Position numbers and translations under genes: made by a program. A stretch of 64,000 nt of DNA from Sequoia sempervirens (taxonomy: Eukaryota; Streptophyta; Pinopsida; Cupressales; Cupressaceae). Below, piece after piece: positions 1-12,450 of this stretch. The stretch lies in contig VDFB02000003.1 of NCBI GenBank assembly GCA_007258455.2, positions 37,551,876 to 37,615,875 of the forward strand. Reading direction: 5' to 3'. The notes beneath the pieces were generated by a model, which searched no databases, was not told the DNA's origin, and worked only from the letters and a program-made list of their open reading frames with translations. Numbering within the stretch: position 1 is the first letter of the stretch; the number at the start of each line of letters is the position of its first letter.

Positions 1-185
1 CATAGGAGTGAGTAAGAGAGAGAGAGAGACTTCAAAGAGGGAGAGGGGGTAGGAGGGAGATACTTGAGAGAGAGAGTGGGGGGGGAAATGGAGAGGGAGA
101 GAAGTGGAGAGAGAGAGAGGGAGAGATGGAAAGGGAGAGGGAGAGAGAGAAGGAGAGGGAGAGAGAGAGAGAGAGAGAGGGAAAG
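1..185. repeat. GA-rich purine microsatellite
   Basis: Nearly pure purine strand made of (GA)n runs mixed with GGGAGA blocks. It is a low-complexity simple repeat that starts before the window edge, so its full length is unknown. No coding content. Confidence 0.9.
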
Positions 186-1411
186 AGAAAATATTTAAAT
201 ATTTTATATGTTAGTAGTATTAATTAGTTATATAATATTTTATATATTAGTAATATATATATACATTAACTAAAATATAGAAATAATATTTAAATATTAT
301 ACTTAATTATATAATATATAATTATATTATATAATTTTGTAAGAGATTATCATAAATTGTATATTATATATTAAATTATAAACTATATTGTATATTCTAA
401 ACTAGATATGTTAAAATAAACTATAAACAATTTATTACATTTTCTAAATCATATCTTATAAAGTGTATAATATTTTTTAAAATCATATATAAACCAAATC
501 AGATATCCAATTCAAAATGGATATCTGATTTGAATCAAATATCCGATATTTCTAACAAAAAATTTATTGCCTAGGGATTAGCCTTGGGCTTGCTTTGGAA
601 TTTGGCTAGGACATGCCAATCCTAAGAAGTGAACACAAAAAATGTGTTTAACAACTTACCTTGTTTTTCTAGACTTCGCCCATGTGGTTGGCGACTTTTT
701 TTTTAGCCAAAATTGATGAAACAAAAAGGTTTTGTAGAGGATATTCTCAACTTTCCACCAATATAAATTATTCTTTACTTTGAATTTAATAAATAATTAT
801 TATTCATTTTCTATTAGAATTATGACTAAAGTCCTGATTGATAGGCTGATTGAAAAACATCTATAACTTTCAAATGGTATCATATTTTTTGAATCCAAAA
901 CATGTGTCACATTGTATGCATCGCATACTATAGGATTAAAAAAAATCACGAAGTTTTGACCAAGTTAGAGTGGTCAGACATACGATTTTTTATATTTTTA
1001 AAGAGTTTTAATAAAAAATTCATAATTAATTATTTACTTGGCAAAAAATTACAAAAAAATATGTGTCACATCCGGACATGAGTCCTCTACTTATATCTAA
1101 AATCATATAAAAAATAATTATCATTTTATTGCGGTTAGGGTGGTCAGACATACACCTACTTCTTATTTTTTCCCTGAATTTTAAGTACTACTGCATTGAA
1201 ATTTCAATTTTTCACCAAATAGATTTTTTTTTTAAATAAACCTAGTAGTTTAGAAACTACATTCAATTTTCCACAGATTCTATTCTTACATATTTTTGAA
1301 ATAATATAGATATCTTATTCAAATTTTTACATCAAGTTGCCTAACTCTGATTTTTCTAAATTTTCATTGCCACTTAAGGGCCTATTTTTTCCATGATGAT
1401 CCTGCACATAC
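186..1411. other. AT-rich intergenic stretch with small repeats
   Basis: No gene is recognised. A 13-bp perfect inverted repeat with a 10-base loop lies at 496-531. A diverged direct repeat of about 160-170 bp is suggested by ATGTGTCACAT at 902 and 1061 and GTCAGACATAC at 973 and 1143. This is probably old transposon residue. It ends where homology to the copia RNase H region begins, near 1412. Confidence 0.5.
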
Positions 1412-1927
1412 CCACCTGATAGATATATGCTTTGTCCTTGAGTGCATCACTGGATTCATTGAAATATTAATTGCACTCATGTTATCATAGAAGATAGAAA
1501 TAGGATCATCATACACAACTGTGATATATTTCAATGGTTGTTTCATCCATAGAACTTGTGTACAACAGGATGCAACAACAATATACTTAGCTTTAGCAGT
1601 AGATAAGGTAACTTAATCTTGATTTTACTCAACCATGCCACCAATCTGCAACCAAGAAAGAATGCACCACCAATTGTACTTTTTATGTCATCTACACATC
1701 CAACCCAATCTACATCTGTATAATCATTTAGTGTAAATTTAGTATCTCTAGGATACCACAAGCCATAATCCAAAGTGCCATTCAAATATCTAAATATTAT
1801 TTTAAAAGAAACAATGTATTTCCTTAATATCTTCTTGAAATCTAGCCACAAGACAGACAACATGCATGATATCCGGTCAAGTAGCAGCCAAATACAATAG
1901 TCCATCAATCATAGATTTATACTTTCT
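1412..1927 (-). pseudogene. Copia copy 1, RNase H remnant
   Basis: The C-terminal part of a copia polyprotein: the connection/RNase H segment with FRYLNGTLDYGLWYP and TDVDWVGCVDD-type motifs. Compared with copies 2 and 3, the last 150 bases or so of RNase H and the whole 3' LTR are missing; homology stops near 1412 at unrelated AT-rich DNA. Several in-frame stops and frameshifts interrupt it. Confidence 0.8.
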
Positions 1928-2506
1928 CTAATCAACCTTAGGTGAATCATCATCTTTACCTGATTTGCAACCAATCACCATAGGAGTGCATACCAGTTTG
2001 GAACCATCCATCCCAAACTTCTTCAACATATTTTTCACATTCTTAGAATGTGAAATAAATATTCCTTTCTCTGTTTGATTAATTTGCAGGCCAAGAAATA
2101 AATTCATCTCTCCAAACACTAACATTTCAAATTCTTTTTGCATCTCTTCCACAAACATTTTACACATAGTTTCATTTCCTCAAAAAATAATGTCATCAAC
2201 ATATACAACCACAATCAATATTTTGTCATTTTCAACTTTAAAGTATAGGTTACTATCTATCATGCCTTTGTCGAAACCTTGTTGAATCAAGTACCTATCT
2301 AACCTTGCATACCAAGCTCTAGGTGTTTGATTCAATCCATATAAATCTTTCTTCAATCTGCAGACCATATCCGGTTGATCTGTCAACTGAAATCCTTCTA
2401 GTTGTTCTATGTAGACCTCTTCTTCTAGCTCATCCTTCAAAAATGCATTCTTGGCATCCATCTAATATAATTTGAAATCTCTATGAGCAGCAAATGATAA
2501 GAACAT
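1928..2506 (-). pseudogene. Copia copy 1, reverse transcriptase remnant
   Basis: Ty1/copia reverse transcriptase. It keeps LKKDLYGLNQTPRAWY and the catalytic YVDD box (VVVYVDDIIF), followed by a TGA stop in place of the Arg codon seen in copy 2. The N-terminal part is lost: near 2506 the sequence jumps from the RT start to the acidic integrase tail, a deletion of about 350 bp relative to copy 2. Confidence 0.85.
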
Positions 2507-3610
2507 TTTTGTCTTGTCTCCAATGATCTAATTTTCTGAATGATTCTTCCGCACATATCTTAGTGTCTTAGGGGACACTACCATAGCTTCTTCTTCTTTT
2601 TCTTCTTCTTCATTCTGCTTCTCTTGCTCATCCTATTCCTATTCTTCCCCAATTTCTTCAATCCTTACACAATTAGGTTCATCAGATACATATCCATCAA
2701 CATCAATTAAATTCTTCATTGCTTCATCAACCTTGAAATTTTTGTTTTCCATAGTCTTCCATATTCTTTTTTTGAAGTATTTGTAAGCCTTGCTTCTAGT
2801 AGAATATCCAAGAAAAATACCTTCATCACTTCTTGCATCAAACTTTCCTAAATTCTCTTCATCCCTTTTGATATAACATTTGCTTCCAAAGACCTTGAAA
2901 TACTTAACGGTATGAATTCTTCCACACCATGGCTCATAGGGGGTCTTTGTACTATTTTCTCTTGTTTGAACTTGATTGAATACATAAACAACAATGTGAA
3001 TAGCTTCTCTCATGTAAACTTCCTGTAACCAGCCTCAGTAATCATTGATCTAACAACCTCTTGAACTGTTTTGTTCTTCCTTTCAACAACTCCATTTTGA
3101 TGAGGAGTTCTCGAAGCAAATAAATTTTTATCCCATGCACTTCACAAAACATATTAAAATAATGGGAAGTGAATTCACCACCTCTGTTAGACCTTAAGCA
3201 TGTATTCCTCAAATTTACTTCATTTTCAACAATAGCTTTGAATGTCTTGAATCTATCTAATGCATCTGATTTCTCTCTAAGAAATGTAACCCATGTATAT
3301 CTAGAATAATCATTAATCAAAATCATAAAGTATCTTTCACCTTGTAGACTTCTCACTCTTGTAAGACCATAGAGATATGTATGAATTAAATCTAGTAGTC
3401 CAGTAGTAGATTGTTCCTTTGATCTGTAATGGTTTCTTGATTGCTTCCCAAACTGACAATTCCTAAAAATAGCATTAATAGGCTTTGTAATCCTTGGTAA
3501 ATCTCTCACGGCCTGAATTGAAAGAATCCTCGCCAAGTTATCAAAATTCATATGGCACGTTCTCTGATGCCACAACCAACTGTCATTAATCTGATTCATA
3601 AAGCATCATC
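2507..3610 (-). pseudogene. Copia copy 1, integrase remnant
   Basis: Copia integrase in two main open pieces (3599-3042 and 3013-2639). The zinc-binding HHCC module is visible (WLWHQRTCHMNFDNL, then CQFGKQ; the first Cys of CxxC has changed relative to copy 3). The catalytic core follows, with RYFMILINDYSRYTWV and a LRSNRGGEFTS block. The C-terminal part has KYFKVFGSKCYIKRDEE and an acidic, Lys/Glu-rich tail. Frameshifts separate the pieces. Confidence 0.85.
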
Positions 3611-4837
3611 CATCAACACCCTTAAGTTGATAGATATTTCCTTCAAATTTATTTCTTGCAGCAATCACTGTTCTGAATCCTTTCCTAATATCACATCTTT
3701 CATCCTCAAATACAAGATTATATCCTTTACTTCACATCTGTCCAACACTCAAAATATTATGCCTTAAACCCTTAACATAGTATACATCATCAATATTATG
3801 CTTTCCATCAAAACTTACTAAACCTATCCCACAAATTTTAGCACCAATATCATCTCCAAACATAACTAAGCCTCCATCATATTTTTTAAGTTTAAAAAAC
3901 TTACTCTTATCACATGTCATGTGATGTGAACAACCACTATCAACAACCTAGTAGTTCTTTTCTTGTTTAGCATGTAGGGAAAAGATTACAGTACCTCCAT
4001 TTTTCTCCTTCTTTGAAGGGAATTCCTTAAAAAAAAATCAGAATTAGAAGAAGTAGGTTCATCTTTTATAGCCAAGAACAAGCATTCATTGTCATCAAGA
4101 TCTCCATAATCAAATTCCTCATCAGATATACTAGCATCCCCATTCACATAATATGCTCTATTGACCTTCTTACCTTTCTTTTCTTTCTCAAATCTTTGTT
4201 TATTCCTCTTAGCTCTTTTCAGACACCTTACAAAATAATGACCTATTCCTCCACAACTAAAGCATTTAAAGGGTAACTTACCTTCATACTTTCCGAAGCC
4301 TTTCTTCATCTTTCTCACAAAGTTAGCTTCTACTTCATCAAGATTTTCTTCATCTGGATCTTCAACTTTTGTAGCCTTAAAAGCAGTCTCTGATTTGGAT
4401 CCATTTCTCAAATGTGGCTTTCTCATCTCATAAGATGTCAGAGTTCCCAACAACTAATCTTCAGTGTAAGTCTTGTAATCTATATGTTCTTCAATAGCAC
4501 TTACCTTTTTGTTTTAAGCATCAAGGAGAGTTCTAAGAATCTTCTTTACAATTCTGGATTCATCTATTGTACAAGACTATTCTTGAAAAATGTACTCCAC
4601 CTTATTGTTCGCTTCATGTACCTTAATCTCAATAGTCGTACTCGGACCATTAGCAGCAGGAGTGTAAGTATTCGTGTAAGCTTTCTCCACATCATATCCA
4701 TAATACTCCAGATATTCTTCCATCAATATTTTTTAGATATCATAATTAGTTCCATTGAACCTTGGATAATCATGAGTAATTTTTCCATCCATCGTAGACC
4801 TTCCTTAAGCGGTTAATCTCTTCTTCAAGAAACCGCA
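3611..4837 (-). pseudogene. Copia copy 1, gag and protease remnant
   Basis: Gag C-terminal half with the zinc knuckle CFSCGGIGHYFVRC (CX2CX4HX4C complete). It is followed by the copia protease start VVDSGCSHHMT, where the Trp codon just before it has become TAG. The gag N-terminal part carries a deletion of about 220 bp relative to copy 3, joining the sequence around TCTATTGTA to that around TGTACAAGAC. Confidence 0.85.
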
Positions 4838-4850
4838 CTCTAATACCAAT
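4838..4850 (-). other. Copia primer binding site, copy 1
   Basis: On the minus strand this reads ATTGGTATTAGAG directly after the LTR. The standard plant copia site complementary to initiator tRNA-Met is TGGTATCAGAGC, so this copy has at least one change. Confidence 0.8.
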
Positions 4851-6118
4851 TGTTGAACAAGACAAATGAGAGGGGGGGTGAATTAGTTGTAGAAAATTTA
4901 ACCTTTATAAAATTCAACAGAACTTAGATCAATCACAATTCTTAACTCTATCAAGATGATTAAACATTAAGTGCAAGTGCAAAAACTGACAACCATCACA
5001 CAAACACAGTAACACCAAATTTATGTGGAAAACCCAATGAGAGAAAAACCATGGTGAGGATAAACTCACACTATAGAGAATATCAAAACTGATGACAAAA
5101 GGCTCACTTCCAAAACAAGGACTCACTGTCCAACAAGGTTAACCACCTAGAGGGCTCACTTCCACAGAAATACAAAGAAGATAGAAGAGATATGTTATAG
5201 AGATAATACAATATCAATACAACAGAGAAATCCACCACAATTTTTTCAACCACTTGCAGACATGCATGAATGATAGATTCCACCTTCAGCTCACTACATC
5301 CAGAAACTCAAAATTTAGATTTTGCACTATCTACCACACTCACATCACATACATCCATGAATTCACATATGCTTCACATCTATCTGCTCTATTTCTTTGC
5401 ACTTATCTCTTTTCTTTCTTTCAACACTAACTCGTCCTGTATTTATACCAACTTCAACTTTGAAACATATCCAAAGTCGGCCATCCATCATTAAATTCTA
5501 ATTAGGTTGGTGCAAAAACATCCTAGGGTGGAATTAGAATAAGGGAAACCCAAACAGACACTTGATGAGGACCCAAATAGATCCCAACATGCTTCATCAA
5601 TTTCGAAGGTAGTGTTTAACACAAGGTCGACCAAACCAATTGTAAAACACATAGAACAATTAAGCATAATCCTTCCAGATACCAAAATTATCTTCAACAT
5701 GATCATAACAACTTAACTCTAGAACTACACATCATAAGACTTAATCAAAGAGAAATATGGACCAACAACATTTCTCCCAGACCTCATCCAAAAGCACAGA
5801 AAACCAGAGTTCACAATTGGTGAACATAACTCTCATTGTACAATGAATCAGAAACCAAGAATATAGATATAGTAGCTTCCAACAACCATGATCAACATAT
5901 TTGAACCACACACACATAGAAGCAAATCCTGAAGCAAAACCTGAAGCAACCACTCAACACCTACAATTTTCTTTCAATACAATTTTCTCAATATCCTCGA
6001 GATATGCAGCCAATAACCTGCATCCATGACATTAATGACAACAAAAACTAGTTGAGAACCAATTGACCAGTTGACATCAATGACAACACCTTGCAACAAA
6101 TTATTCATACTTGCAACA
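4851..6118 (-). repeat. Copia LTR-A, shared by copies 1 and 2
   Basis: 1268 bp, starting TGTTGAACAA and ending GCAACA on the plus strand, i.e. TG...CA termini. It is the 5' LTR of copy 1 (primer site on its right-hand minus-strand exit at 4838-4850) and the 3' LTR of copy 2 (polypurine tract at 6119-6130). It lacks some bases near 5100 present in LTR-B and LTR-C. In the first 250 bp it looks closer to LTR-C than to LTR-B by eye. Confidence 0.85.
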
Positions 6119-6130
6119 ATGTCCCCCTTT
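6119..6130 (-). other. Copia polypurine tract, copy 2
   Basis: Minus-strand AAAGGGGGACAT immediately before LTR-A. This is the plus-strand DNA priming site of a copia element and shows that LTR-A serves as the 3' LTR of copy 2. Confidence 0.75.
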
Positions 6131-6510
6131 ATCATTGATGGAAACACATGATGTGAAAAACCATCAAAGATAGCATACTAGCTCTAAAAACTCTTCTCAT
6201 GATTTTTCTTTTTGTTTCTCCCCCTTAGTAGATAATTCTTTTCACATGATACTCTTCATCTCTCAAATAGTATTTTTCACATGATATTCTTCATCTTCCT
6301 CTCCCCCTTTGACATCAATGGCAAAGGAAAAAGATATTTTACATTGATTTCCCCTTTGACATTAAAAATAGAACACTCATACAATGAAAACACATGACAC
6401 TACCTACTCCCCCTGAGAGGAAGCCACCAAAACATTAGTCCAAAAGAGAAATAGAACCATAGATCCACTGGACAGATGCATCTCCATATGCATCTAGTTC
6501 AAGAAAGGAG
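6131..6510 (-). other. Copia copy 2, 3' untranslated region
   Basis: Non-coding DNA between the copy 2 RNase H end and its polypurine tract, with pyrimidine-rich runs. It matches 24120-24490 of copy 3. It is split from RNase H by the gypsy insertion at 6511/17783. Confidence 0.7.
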
Positions 6511-6515
6511 GGGCA

Positions 6516-7739
6516 TGTTGGCCTCCTACAATGATTTAATAACTAATCCTTTACATCCATGATTCAGAGATTGGACATCTAACCTGAATATCTATTTCAA
6601 TCATCATGAAGGTGCATTTAACTTGTCAACCCAGAGACATGAACTTGAAATGGGTCAACACAGTATGTGCACTAGGAAACCAAAGTAGTCATTTTCATTC
6701 TATAGCTAAGGAAAACACAATACTGAAAGAAAATTGCTTAGAAAGGAATAACATGAATGCTAACCATCAATCTACAACTATATCAAGCTAAAATGCATAA
6801 CAAAAATGAAAATCTAAGCAAACAAATAGGGCACTACTATGTTTGCTTTGGCTGCAGGAATAGTCACAAAATGGAATTCTAGTGGTTGCAGGAACAATCG
6901 GTGCCAGATTTCTAACTAATTACTAAACATAAAGTAATACTAAACTAAAGGATGGATTAATCACCAAGTGGGGCCCCTTGGATAAGTATCCTCCAAAACT
7001 ACTGAGAACTTAGATGCTTGAACTCAAAACTTTATTTTATTCACTGTAAATCATGAGTACAAAAGAGTAATATATTTGGATTACTAAAAATTCAAGAATG
7101 CAAGTACAATCTCAAATCATGCAACCTCCTAAGGAAGGAGCATCAGATCTTTATTTATACTATCAACTAAACAAGGCAGTCAAATCCACAACTGGGAGGA
7201 CACCATTTAGGGAAAATAGAGAAAGTGGAGTGGTGGTGATTACGCGTGCATGGAATATGGTCAAACATGTAGGTCTAAACATAGATTTAGCATAACAATA
7301 ATGCCCGCATCTTCTCAACCAACATTAAAGTCCACTACAAGGTGGTTACATTCAGTTTGCATCAGGAATCTTTTTCCGTCAACCTCCTTTTACCTTTGAG
7401 CGATTCCTTTGTTGGACGTTATGGTGCATGCCCAACTAGCGGTGTCTTCCTCAACTTAGCATCCTCAAATTAAATTTGCATGGCAATGCCAGTACACACA
7501 ATAACTGCATATCTATAACCACCTTAAGGAACATTCATTAACCACATGCAAAATTAATATAGACAATCCATTTAACATGCCATTATCATTAAAGGTTTGT
7601 AGGAATAATATTAAGCCCAATGTCTATAGCTTGAGGGAAATATCATAAAATTATCAACACTTAATTTCAAAGTCTATGATAACTTCAGCAACTAGATCAC
7701 AAATTCTACCCAAAACTAGACCATATTCTAGACTCATCA
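6516..7739 (-). repeat. Gypsy 3' LTR
   Basis: 1224 bp, plus-strand termini TGTTGGCCTCC ... GACTCATCA. The right-hand LTR begins with the same bases, and the two align throughout. It lies next to the polypurine tract at 7740, which sets its boundary. Confidence 0.9.
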
Positions 7740-7754
7740 CTCCCCCTAACCTAA
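7740..7754 (-). other. Gypsy 3' polypurine tract
   Basis: Minus strand TTAGGTTAGGGGGAG abutting the TGATGAGTC start of the 3' LTR. A near-copy of this tract lies at 10365-10380. Confidence 0.75.
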
Positions 7755-10130
7755 GATCTTGTTGGTCCTCCAAGAGGAGAAGGGCTATTCTTTTGCTTGG
7801 TCAATGCTCTGAAGCCTGCAACTAACTGTCCCACATCAAAGTGTGTTGTGCATGAATCAGGATCCCAATAGAATCCCCCCAACCTGTCTAATTTTCTCCA
7901 TCTTTGTCTCTCTACAACAATATCATATTGGTAGAACCTAAAGTTTGGTACAAGCCACATTAGGATGGGTGGCTGAAAAGTCAGGGGAAGCCAGAATCAC
8001 CCTTTTGTCCTTCGAATGTGAATATATCTATCAATTCTTTTAAGAGCTATTGCATAGTTCTGGATGGAATGAGGCTTAGCCTGTTTGAGATCATCTGTTA
8101 GGTTGTTCCATCTTTGTGAGAGGTATCTCTTCATGGCTTCCTCTTTTTCTTTGTCTTTGCCTCATACTTACTATAAACTACTTCTATCCAAGGCATAATC
8201 CTATTACCATAGCTAGGTCTGAAAAGCATTCTATGCCATTCCTTGAAAATATCCCCTGGATTCCTTGATTCAGCCCTAATGGGCAGAGGGATGTTAGACT
8301 CCAATTGCTTGTAAGCCCCATATTTTTGTTCCCAACTAGTCTAAAAGAGAGATATTTCTCCTTTCAAATGCAGATTATAGACTCTTGGAGGGGTCCTACA
8401 TTCCAAAATCTATGGTACTATGACTACCATATCATCCACCTTCTTCTTTAGGGTGGCAATTTATGCATCTTTATCTTCAATTTCCTCATCTCTCTTTTGA
8501 ATTTCCTTCTTCAATCTATATTTTTCCTCCTTCCATTCCTCTTCTCTTCTCTACATCTCTTTCCATAAATGCATGGCAACCTTGTGCATTGAAAACTCAG
8601 GGGGGTTATGTATTCCTACCAGCATCTTCTCTAGCACTAATGCTAACCACAAGGATTCAGGTTGTCCCATCAATTCTGGCTATAGGGGTACTAATTGTTC
8701 TCCCAATTCGAGTTGTTGTTGTAGGGACTCCTGCACCTATTTTGGCTTTTGCTGTAGGATCTCTTGCTATAGGACATCTTGCTGTAGGAAGTCCTAATTT
8801 TCCTCATACTCCTAATTTTCAACTTGTTTTGCAATATTGGCAAGATCAACCAATGTTATATTTGTTGTTGCCTTAAATATATCTTCCTCCTCAACATTCT
8901 CCTACCCCATTGGGGCTTCTATGTCCTCCTGTGGTATTTCTCTAGACTTAGGGATTTCCTACGGAGGCATAACAAACGTTGGCTCAACTAGTCTTGCTTT
9001 CCTAGGAGGGCTCTCGTGTTTTTCTTTGGCTACAGGATGAACAATGTCAACCTTTCTCTTCTTAGAACTCGACACCTCTTTTTCTGCCAACTACCTTTTG
9101 GCCTTTCCTTTTCTCATTTCTACTTTTCTCTTCTATGCCCTAGTTTTCATCAGGGTAGCAAGTGGAACGTCATCATCATAATCTAAGGAGGAGCTTTCTT
9201 TTTCTGAGTGCTTTGTTCCAGAAGAACTAATTTCTATGGTTTCTTATGTTCCAAGAGGGTTTATACTAGTGCCTACACCAAAGGTTGAAGAACCAAGAGT
9301 GGCTTCAGCCATGCTCAATATCCTACTAGACCTACAAGGTTAAGGAAAAATCCTAGGTTGCAAATGCTCAGGTCTAATTTGATCATTTTTTTGAATTCTT
9401 CCCATGCCATTCTAGATACATCATGTAGAGACTCCTCAACTAGCAATTTAATCAAACAATGGTGGGAAACAAAATTGTCCCTACCTTTTTGGGTCTCTGT
9501 CGCCATGATTGAGAGAAGATTGTATAACATGTTTGGCACATTCATCCTCCTTTCGTGTCTCATGTGATTCAAAAGATTAAAGTGTACATAATGCAAATTC
9601 GATTGGAGACCCTCACAAGTGATGTATTTTATGACATAAATGGATATCTTCTTCCATGGCTCGAGCAGAGACATTCTCTTTGGACCCTGTTTATCTATGC
9701 TCAATGGAGGGTCATTTGGCTCTATAAATTTGGCCCTAGTTGATCTGGCATCTCTAGAAGCAAGGTAATTTTCACCATCAACAGGTAACCTTGTAACTTC
9801 TACAATTATTTCTTCAGTTGATATGACCTCCAGCCCTTTTACTGTGGCCTTCCCTTTAGACAATGTTTGAGCAAACTCTAGTGCAATGTCTTCATCAAAA
9901 TCATCCAGCTTCAGGAAGTAGTCAATCCATCTACAGTTTCTAAATTCGGCCAGGAAAGGTGCATCCTATAGTAATACATCATGTACCGTGGCTTCATTCT
10001 GGATTAACCCACCTCCCACTGTCTAGAATCAAACAAATACTATGTGGTTTCTTTCATGCAATTCTATCTGAAAATAAAATTCACCTTCTTGCAATACTCG
10101 CTAACTTCAATGCCAATGTCAACTGAATTT
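7755..10130 (-). pseudogene. Gypsy extra ORF downstream of integrase
   Basis: A decayed coding region lies between integrase and the 3' LTR. The best open piece is 9863-9315 (182 codons), with LYNLLSIMATETQKG and a preceding LLNHMRHERR stretch. Below 9315 the frame continues from a Met at about 9312 through Ser/Lys/Arg-rich, acidic sequence with several stops. Athila elements carry an additional ORF at this position, often called envelope-like. I see no signal peptide or clear membrane segment, so I only assign it by position; similarity to plant-transposon proteins of unknown function is possible. Confidence 0.5.
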
Positions 10131-10739
10131 TCCCTTTTCTAACTTACCTTTTGTTTGCAGTGCAGTTTGAGATATGAAAAGGTCAATAATAGCAAGGAAA
10201 GAGTAATAAAGGAAAGCTATAAGGAAGAGAAATGGCAGTAGCAGTTGGTGTCACTTCACACATGTGAGCCGTCCTCTCACTCAAATTTCAAATTGGCTCA
10301 ATTTAAATTTTTTTGACGTAGACCAGCATGGACTGACATGTGGGAAAATAATTCACATCTTTTTCTCCCCCCTAACCTAAATTTGGGCATGTTTCCACAC
10401 ATGTGGAATGATGATTTGATAGGGTTGGGAATATTGGCATGCTATGGTGAACGTCCATACTAACGTACAACAATTAAATGAATGCACTTAAAGACAATTA
10501 AAATATAGCAATTAATGCGCACATACCTGAATGTGTGGAGGATTTTTTGCAAAGATCGTGGAGAAAGTACAGTTCACCTTTTTAGGAAATAAGTTGAGAA
10601 ATTAATGAAGATGAGGTGGAATGAGGTGGAGTGAAGTGATGGAAGAGAGAGAAAAGTGGAAATGGATGGGTAGATGGGTGAAGAAATAAAATCCCATAGA
10701 AGTGGAAGTCTTTATTATGACAAGTGTGTACCTTAATTA
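10131..10739 (-). other. Gypsy internal non-coding spacer with second polypurine tract
   Basis: AT-rich spacer between pol and the extra ORF without a reading frame. At 10365-10380 it carries CTCCCCCCTAACCTAA, matching the 3' polypurine tract at 7740-7754 except for one extra C. Confidence 0.6.
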
Positions 10740-11815
10740 GCTAGAAGGAGGGACACTAGGTCCACTTCCTTCGGCTGCAGGAAGCTCAGATGTTGCATGT
10801 TGAGTGTATTGTTGCAGGAACTCCTTGGAAATTGGCTTGTGATACAGTCTGAGGCAATGACCATTGACAAGCAACTTAAATATGACTTTGTCAATAGTAA
10901 TGAGTTATACAACACCATTAGGAAATACCTCAGCAATCTCATATGATCCTAGCCACCTTGTCTACAATTTTTCTGCATTGTCCTAATATCTAGAGTCATA
11001 GAGCAGAGCCCAATCTCCTGGTTGGAATTTCTTGTCCTTGATAAATTTGTCATGCCACTTGATTCTCTAATTCTACACTACCTTTGTATGATGCAAGGTT
11101 GCTCTTCTCATCTCATCCAAAGCATTTAGCTGCATGATTCTTTCTCTTTGTGCCTTAGAAATATCCATCCCCAAATCTTATGTAGTCCTAAGAGTTCTGT
11201 TCAAATTCAATGAGCATCATGGTTGTCTTTCCATATAGCAACTCAAATGGGGTGAAGAATGTAGTTGTTTTCTAGGTTGTCCTATAGGCCCAAACAGCTT
11301 CTGGTAATCTATTTTCCCAATCCTTTCTATGAATAGCCATCATTTTGGTCAAAATGGATTCAATTTCTCTATTGCTCACCTCAACTTGGCCATTATCCTG
11401 GGGGTGATAAGGAGTAGACTTTATGTGCCTTATGTTGTACTTATTGACTAGTGATGAAACAAGGGTTAATGTGAATTGAGCCCCTTGATCAATCACTATC
11501 TCTCTTGGAACTCCATATCTTGTGAAAATATCCTCATAAAGAAATTCTGCAACCTTGTTATATTTTTGTATGTTTCATGGCCTTAACTTCTACCCACTTT
11601 GTCACATAATCAATGCATACCAAGATATAATACTTACCATTTGATGGAGGGTCAATGGGTCCTATAAAATTCAATCCCCACTTGTCAAAGGGAGTGATTA
11701 CTACCTGAGGGGAAAGTGGCATCTCATCAGATCTGGTTGGTCTGCCTATTCTTTGACATCTATCACATTTTCCGGTATACCTTCCTACATCCTTGTGGAG
11801 TGTTGGCCAGTAATA
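10740..11815 (-). pseudogene. Gypsy integrase remnant
   Basis: DDE integrase core. The block around the first Asp reads YYILVCIDYVTKWVE (about 11600-11650). The next open piece, 11496-11272, has DQGAQFT (second Asp), STPYHPQDNGQVE and NREIESIL (catalytic Glu), ending WAYRTT. The zinc-binding start lies at the end of the RNase H open piece (11816 upward). The C-terminal domain, down to about 10740, is frameshifted and recognisable only in part. Confidence 0.85.
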
Positions 11816-12450
11816 TCATGTGTTCAAAATCTTCATTGTTGTCCTCTTGGCTATAAAATTTCCTCCACATGGTTCATTTTGGCATGCATGCAAAATGTCA
11901 TATGTCTCATCTTCTCTCACACATCTCCTCATGACATGGTCTGGTCCAGTATAAAAAAAACATCCAACAAACCAGGAGAAAGGAAAAGATTTTTCAATGA
12001 GTGCCCTTCTCTCTTTTGGAGAGAAGTGAGGAGGAACTCTACCTATGACCAAATAATTGGCTATGTCAGCATACCAGGGTTTTTGTATACTGAGGGAGAA
12101 TAAATGCTCATCAGGAAAAAAGTGATCTATGGGATGATTATCTTCTGATGTAGTCAGCCTTGAAAGAAAATCTACAACAACATTGGCCTTCCCTAGCTTA
12201 TCCACAATGGTTATATCAAAATCTTGCATCAACAATAACCATCTTTTCAGTCTACCTGTGATCAAAAGTTTATTCATGATATATTTAATGGTTGCATGAT
12301 CAGTGTGCACAAAGATTTGGTAACCTATTATGTAATGTCTGAATTTGTTCAATGCATAGATCATTGCTAGCATTTCTTTCTCTGTCACTGTATAATTGAA
12401 TTCAGGTCCCTGTAAATTTTTGCTGACAAACTAAATGTAATTTTCAGTAG
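11816..12450 (-). pseudogene. Gypsy RNase H remnant and integrase zinc finger
   Basis: Open piece 12388-11816 (190 codons). TEKEMLAMIYALNKFRHY and FVHTDHATIKYI carry the acidic residues of Ty3-type RNase H, and KLGKANVVVDFLSR is the end of the domain. The last residues (ILHACQNEPCGGN...) belong to the integrase zinc-binding module with an altered histidine pattern. Confidence 0.85.

Noticed and set aside
496..531. 13-bp perfect inverted repeat as a possible terminator or MITE end
   Set aside because: It is isolated, in AT-rich DNA, with no target duplication; hairpins of this size are expected by chance in such sequence.
7098..7295. Plus-strand 65-codon frame (MQVQSQIMQPP...) also present at 17137-17337
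   Set aside because: It lies antisense in both gypsy LTRs. The two versions differ by many amino-acid changes for the number of base changes, so there is no sign of protein constraint; it recurs only because the LTRs are copies.
8463..9040. Plus-strand open frames rich in Ser, Cys and Leu
   Set aside because: They are antisense to the decayed gypsy extra ORF and show no domain.
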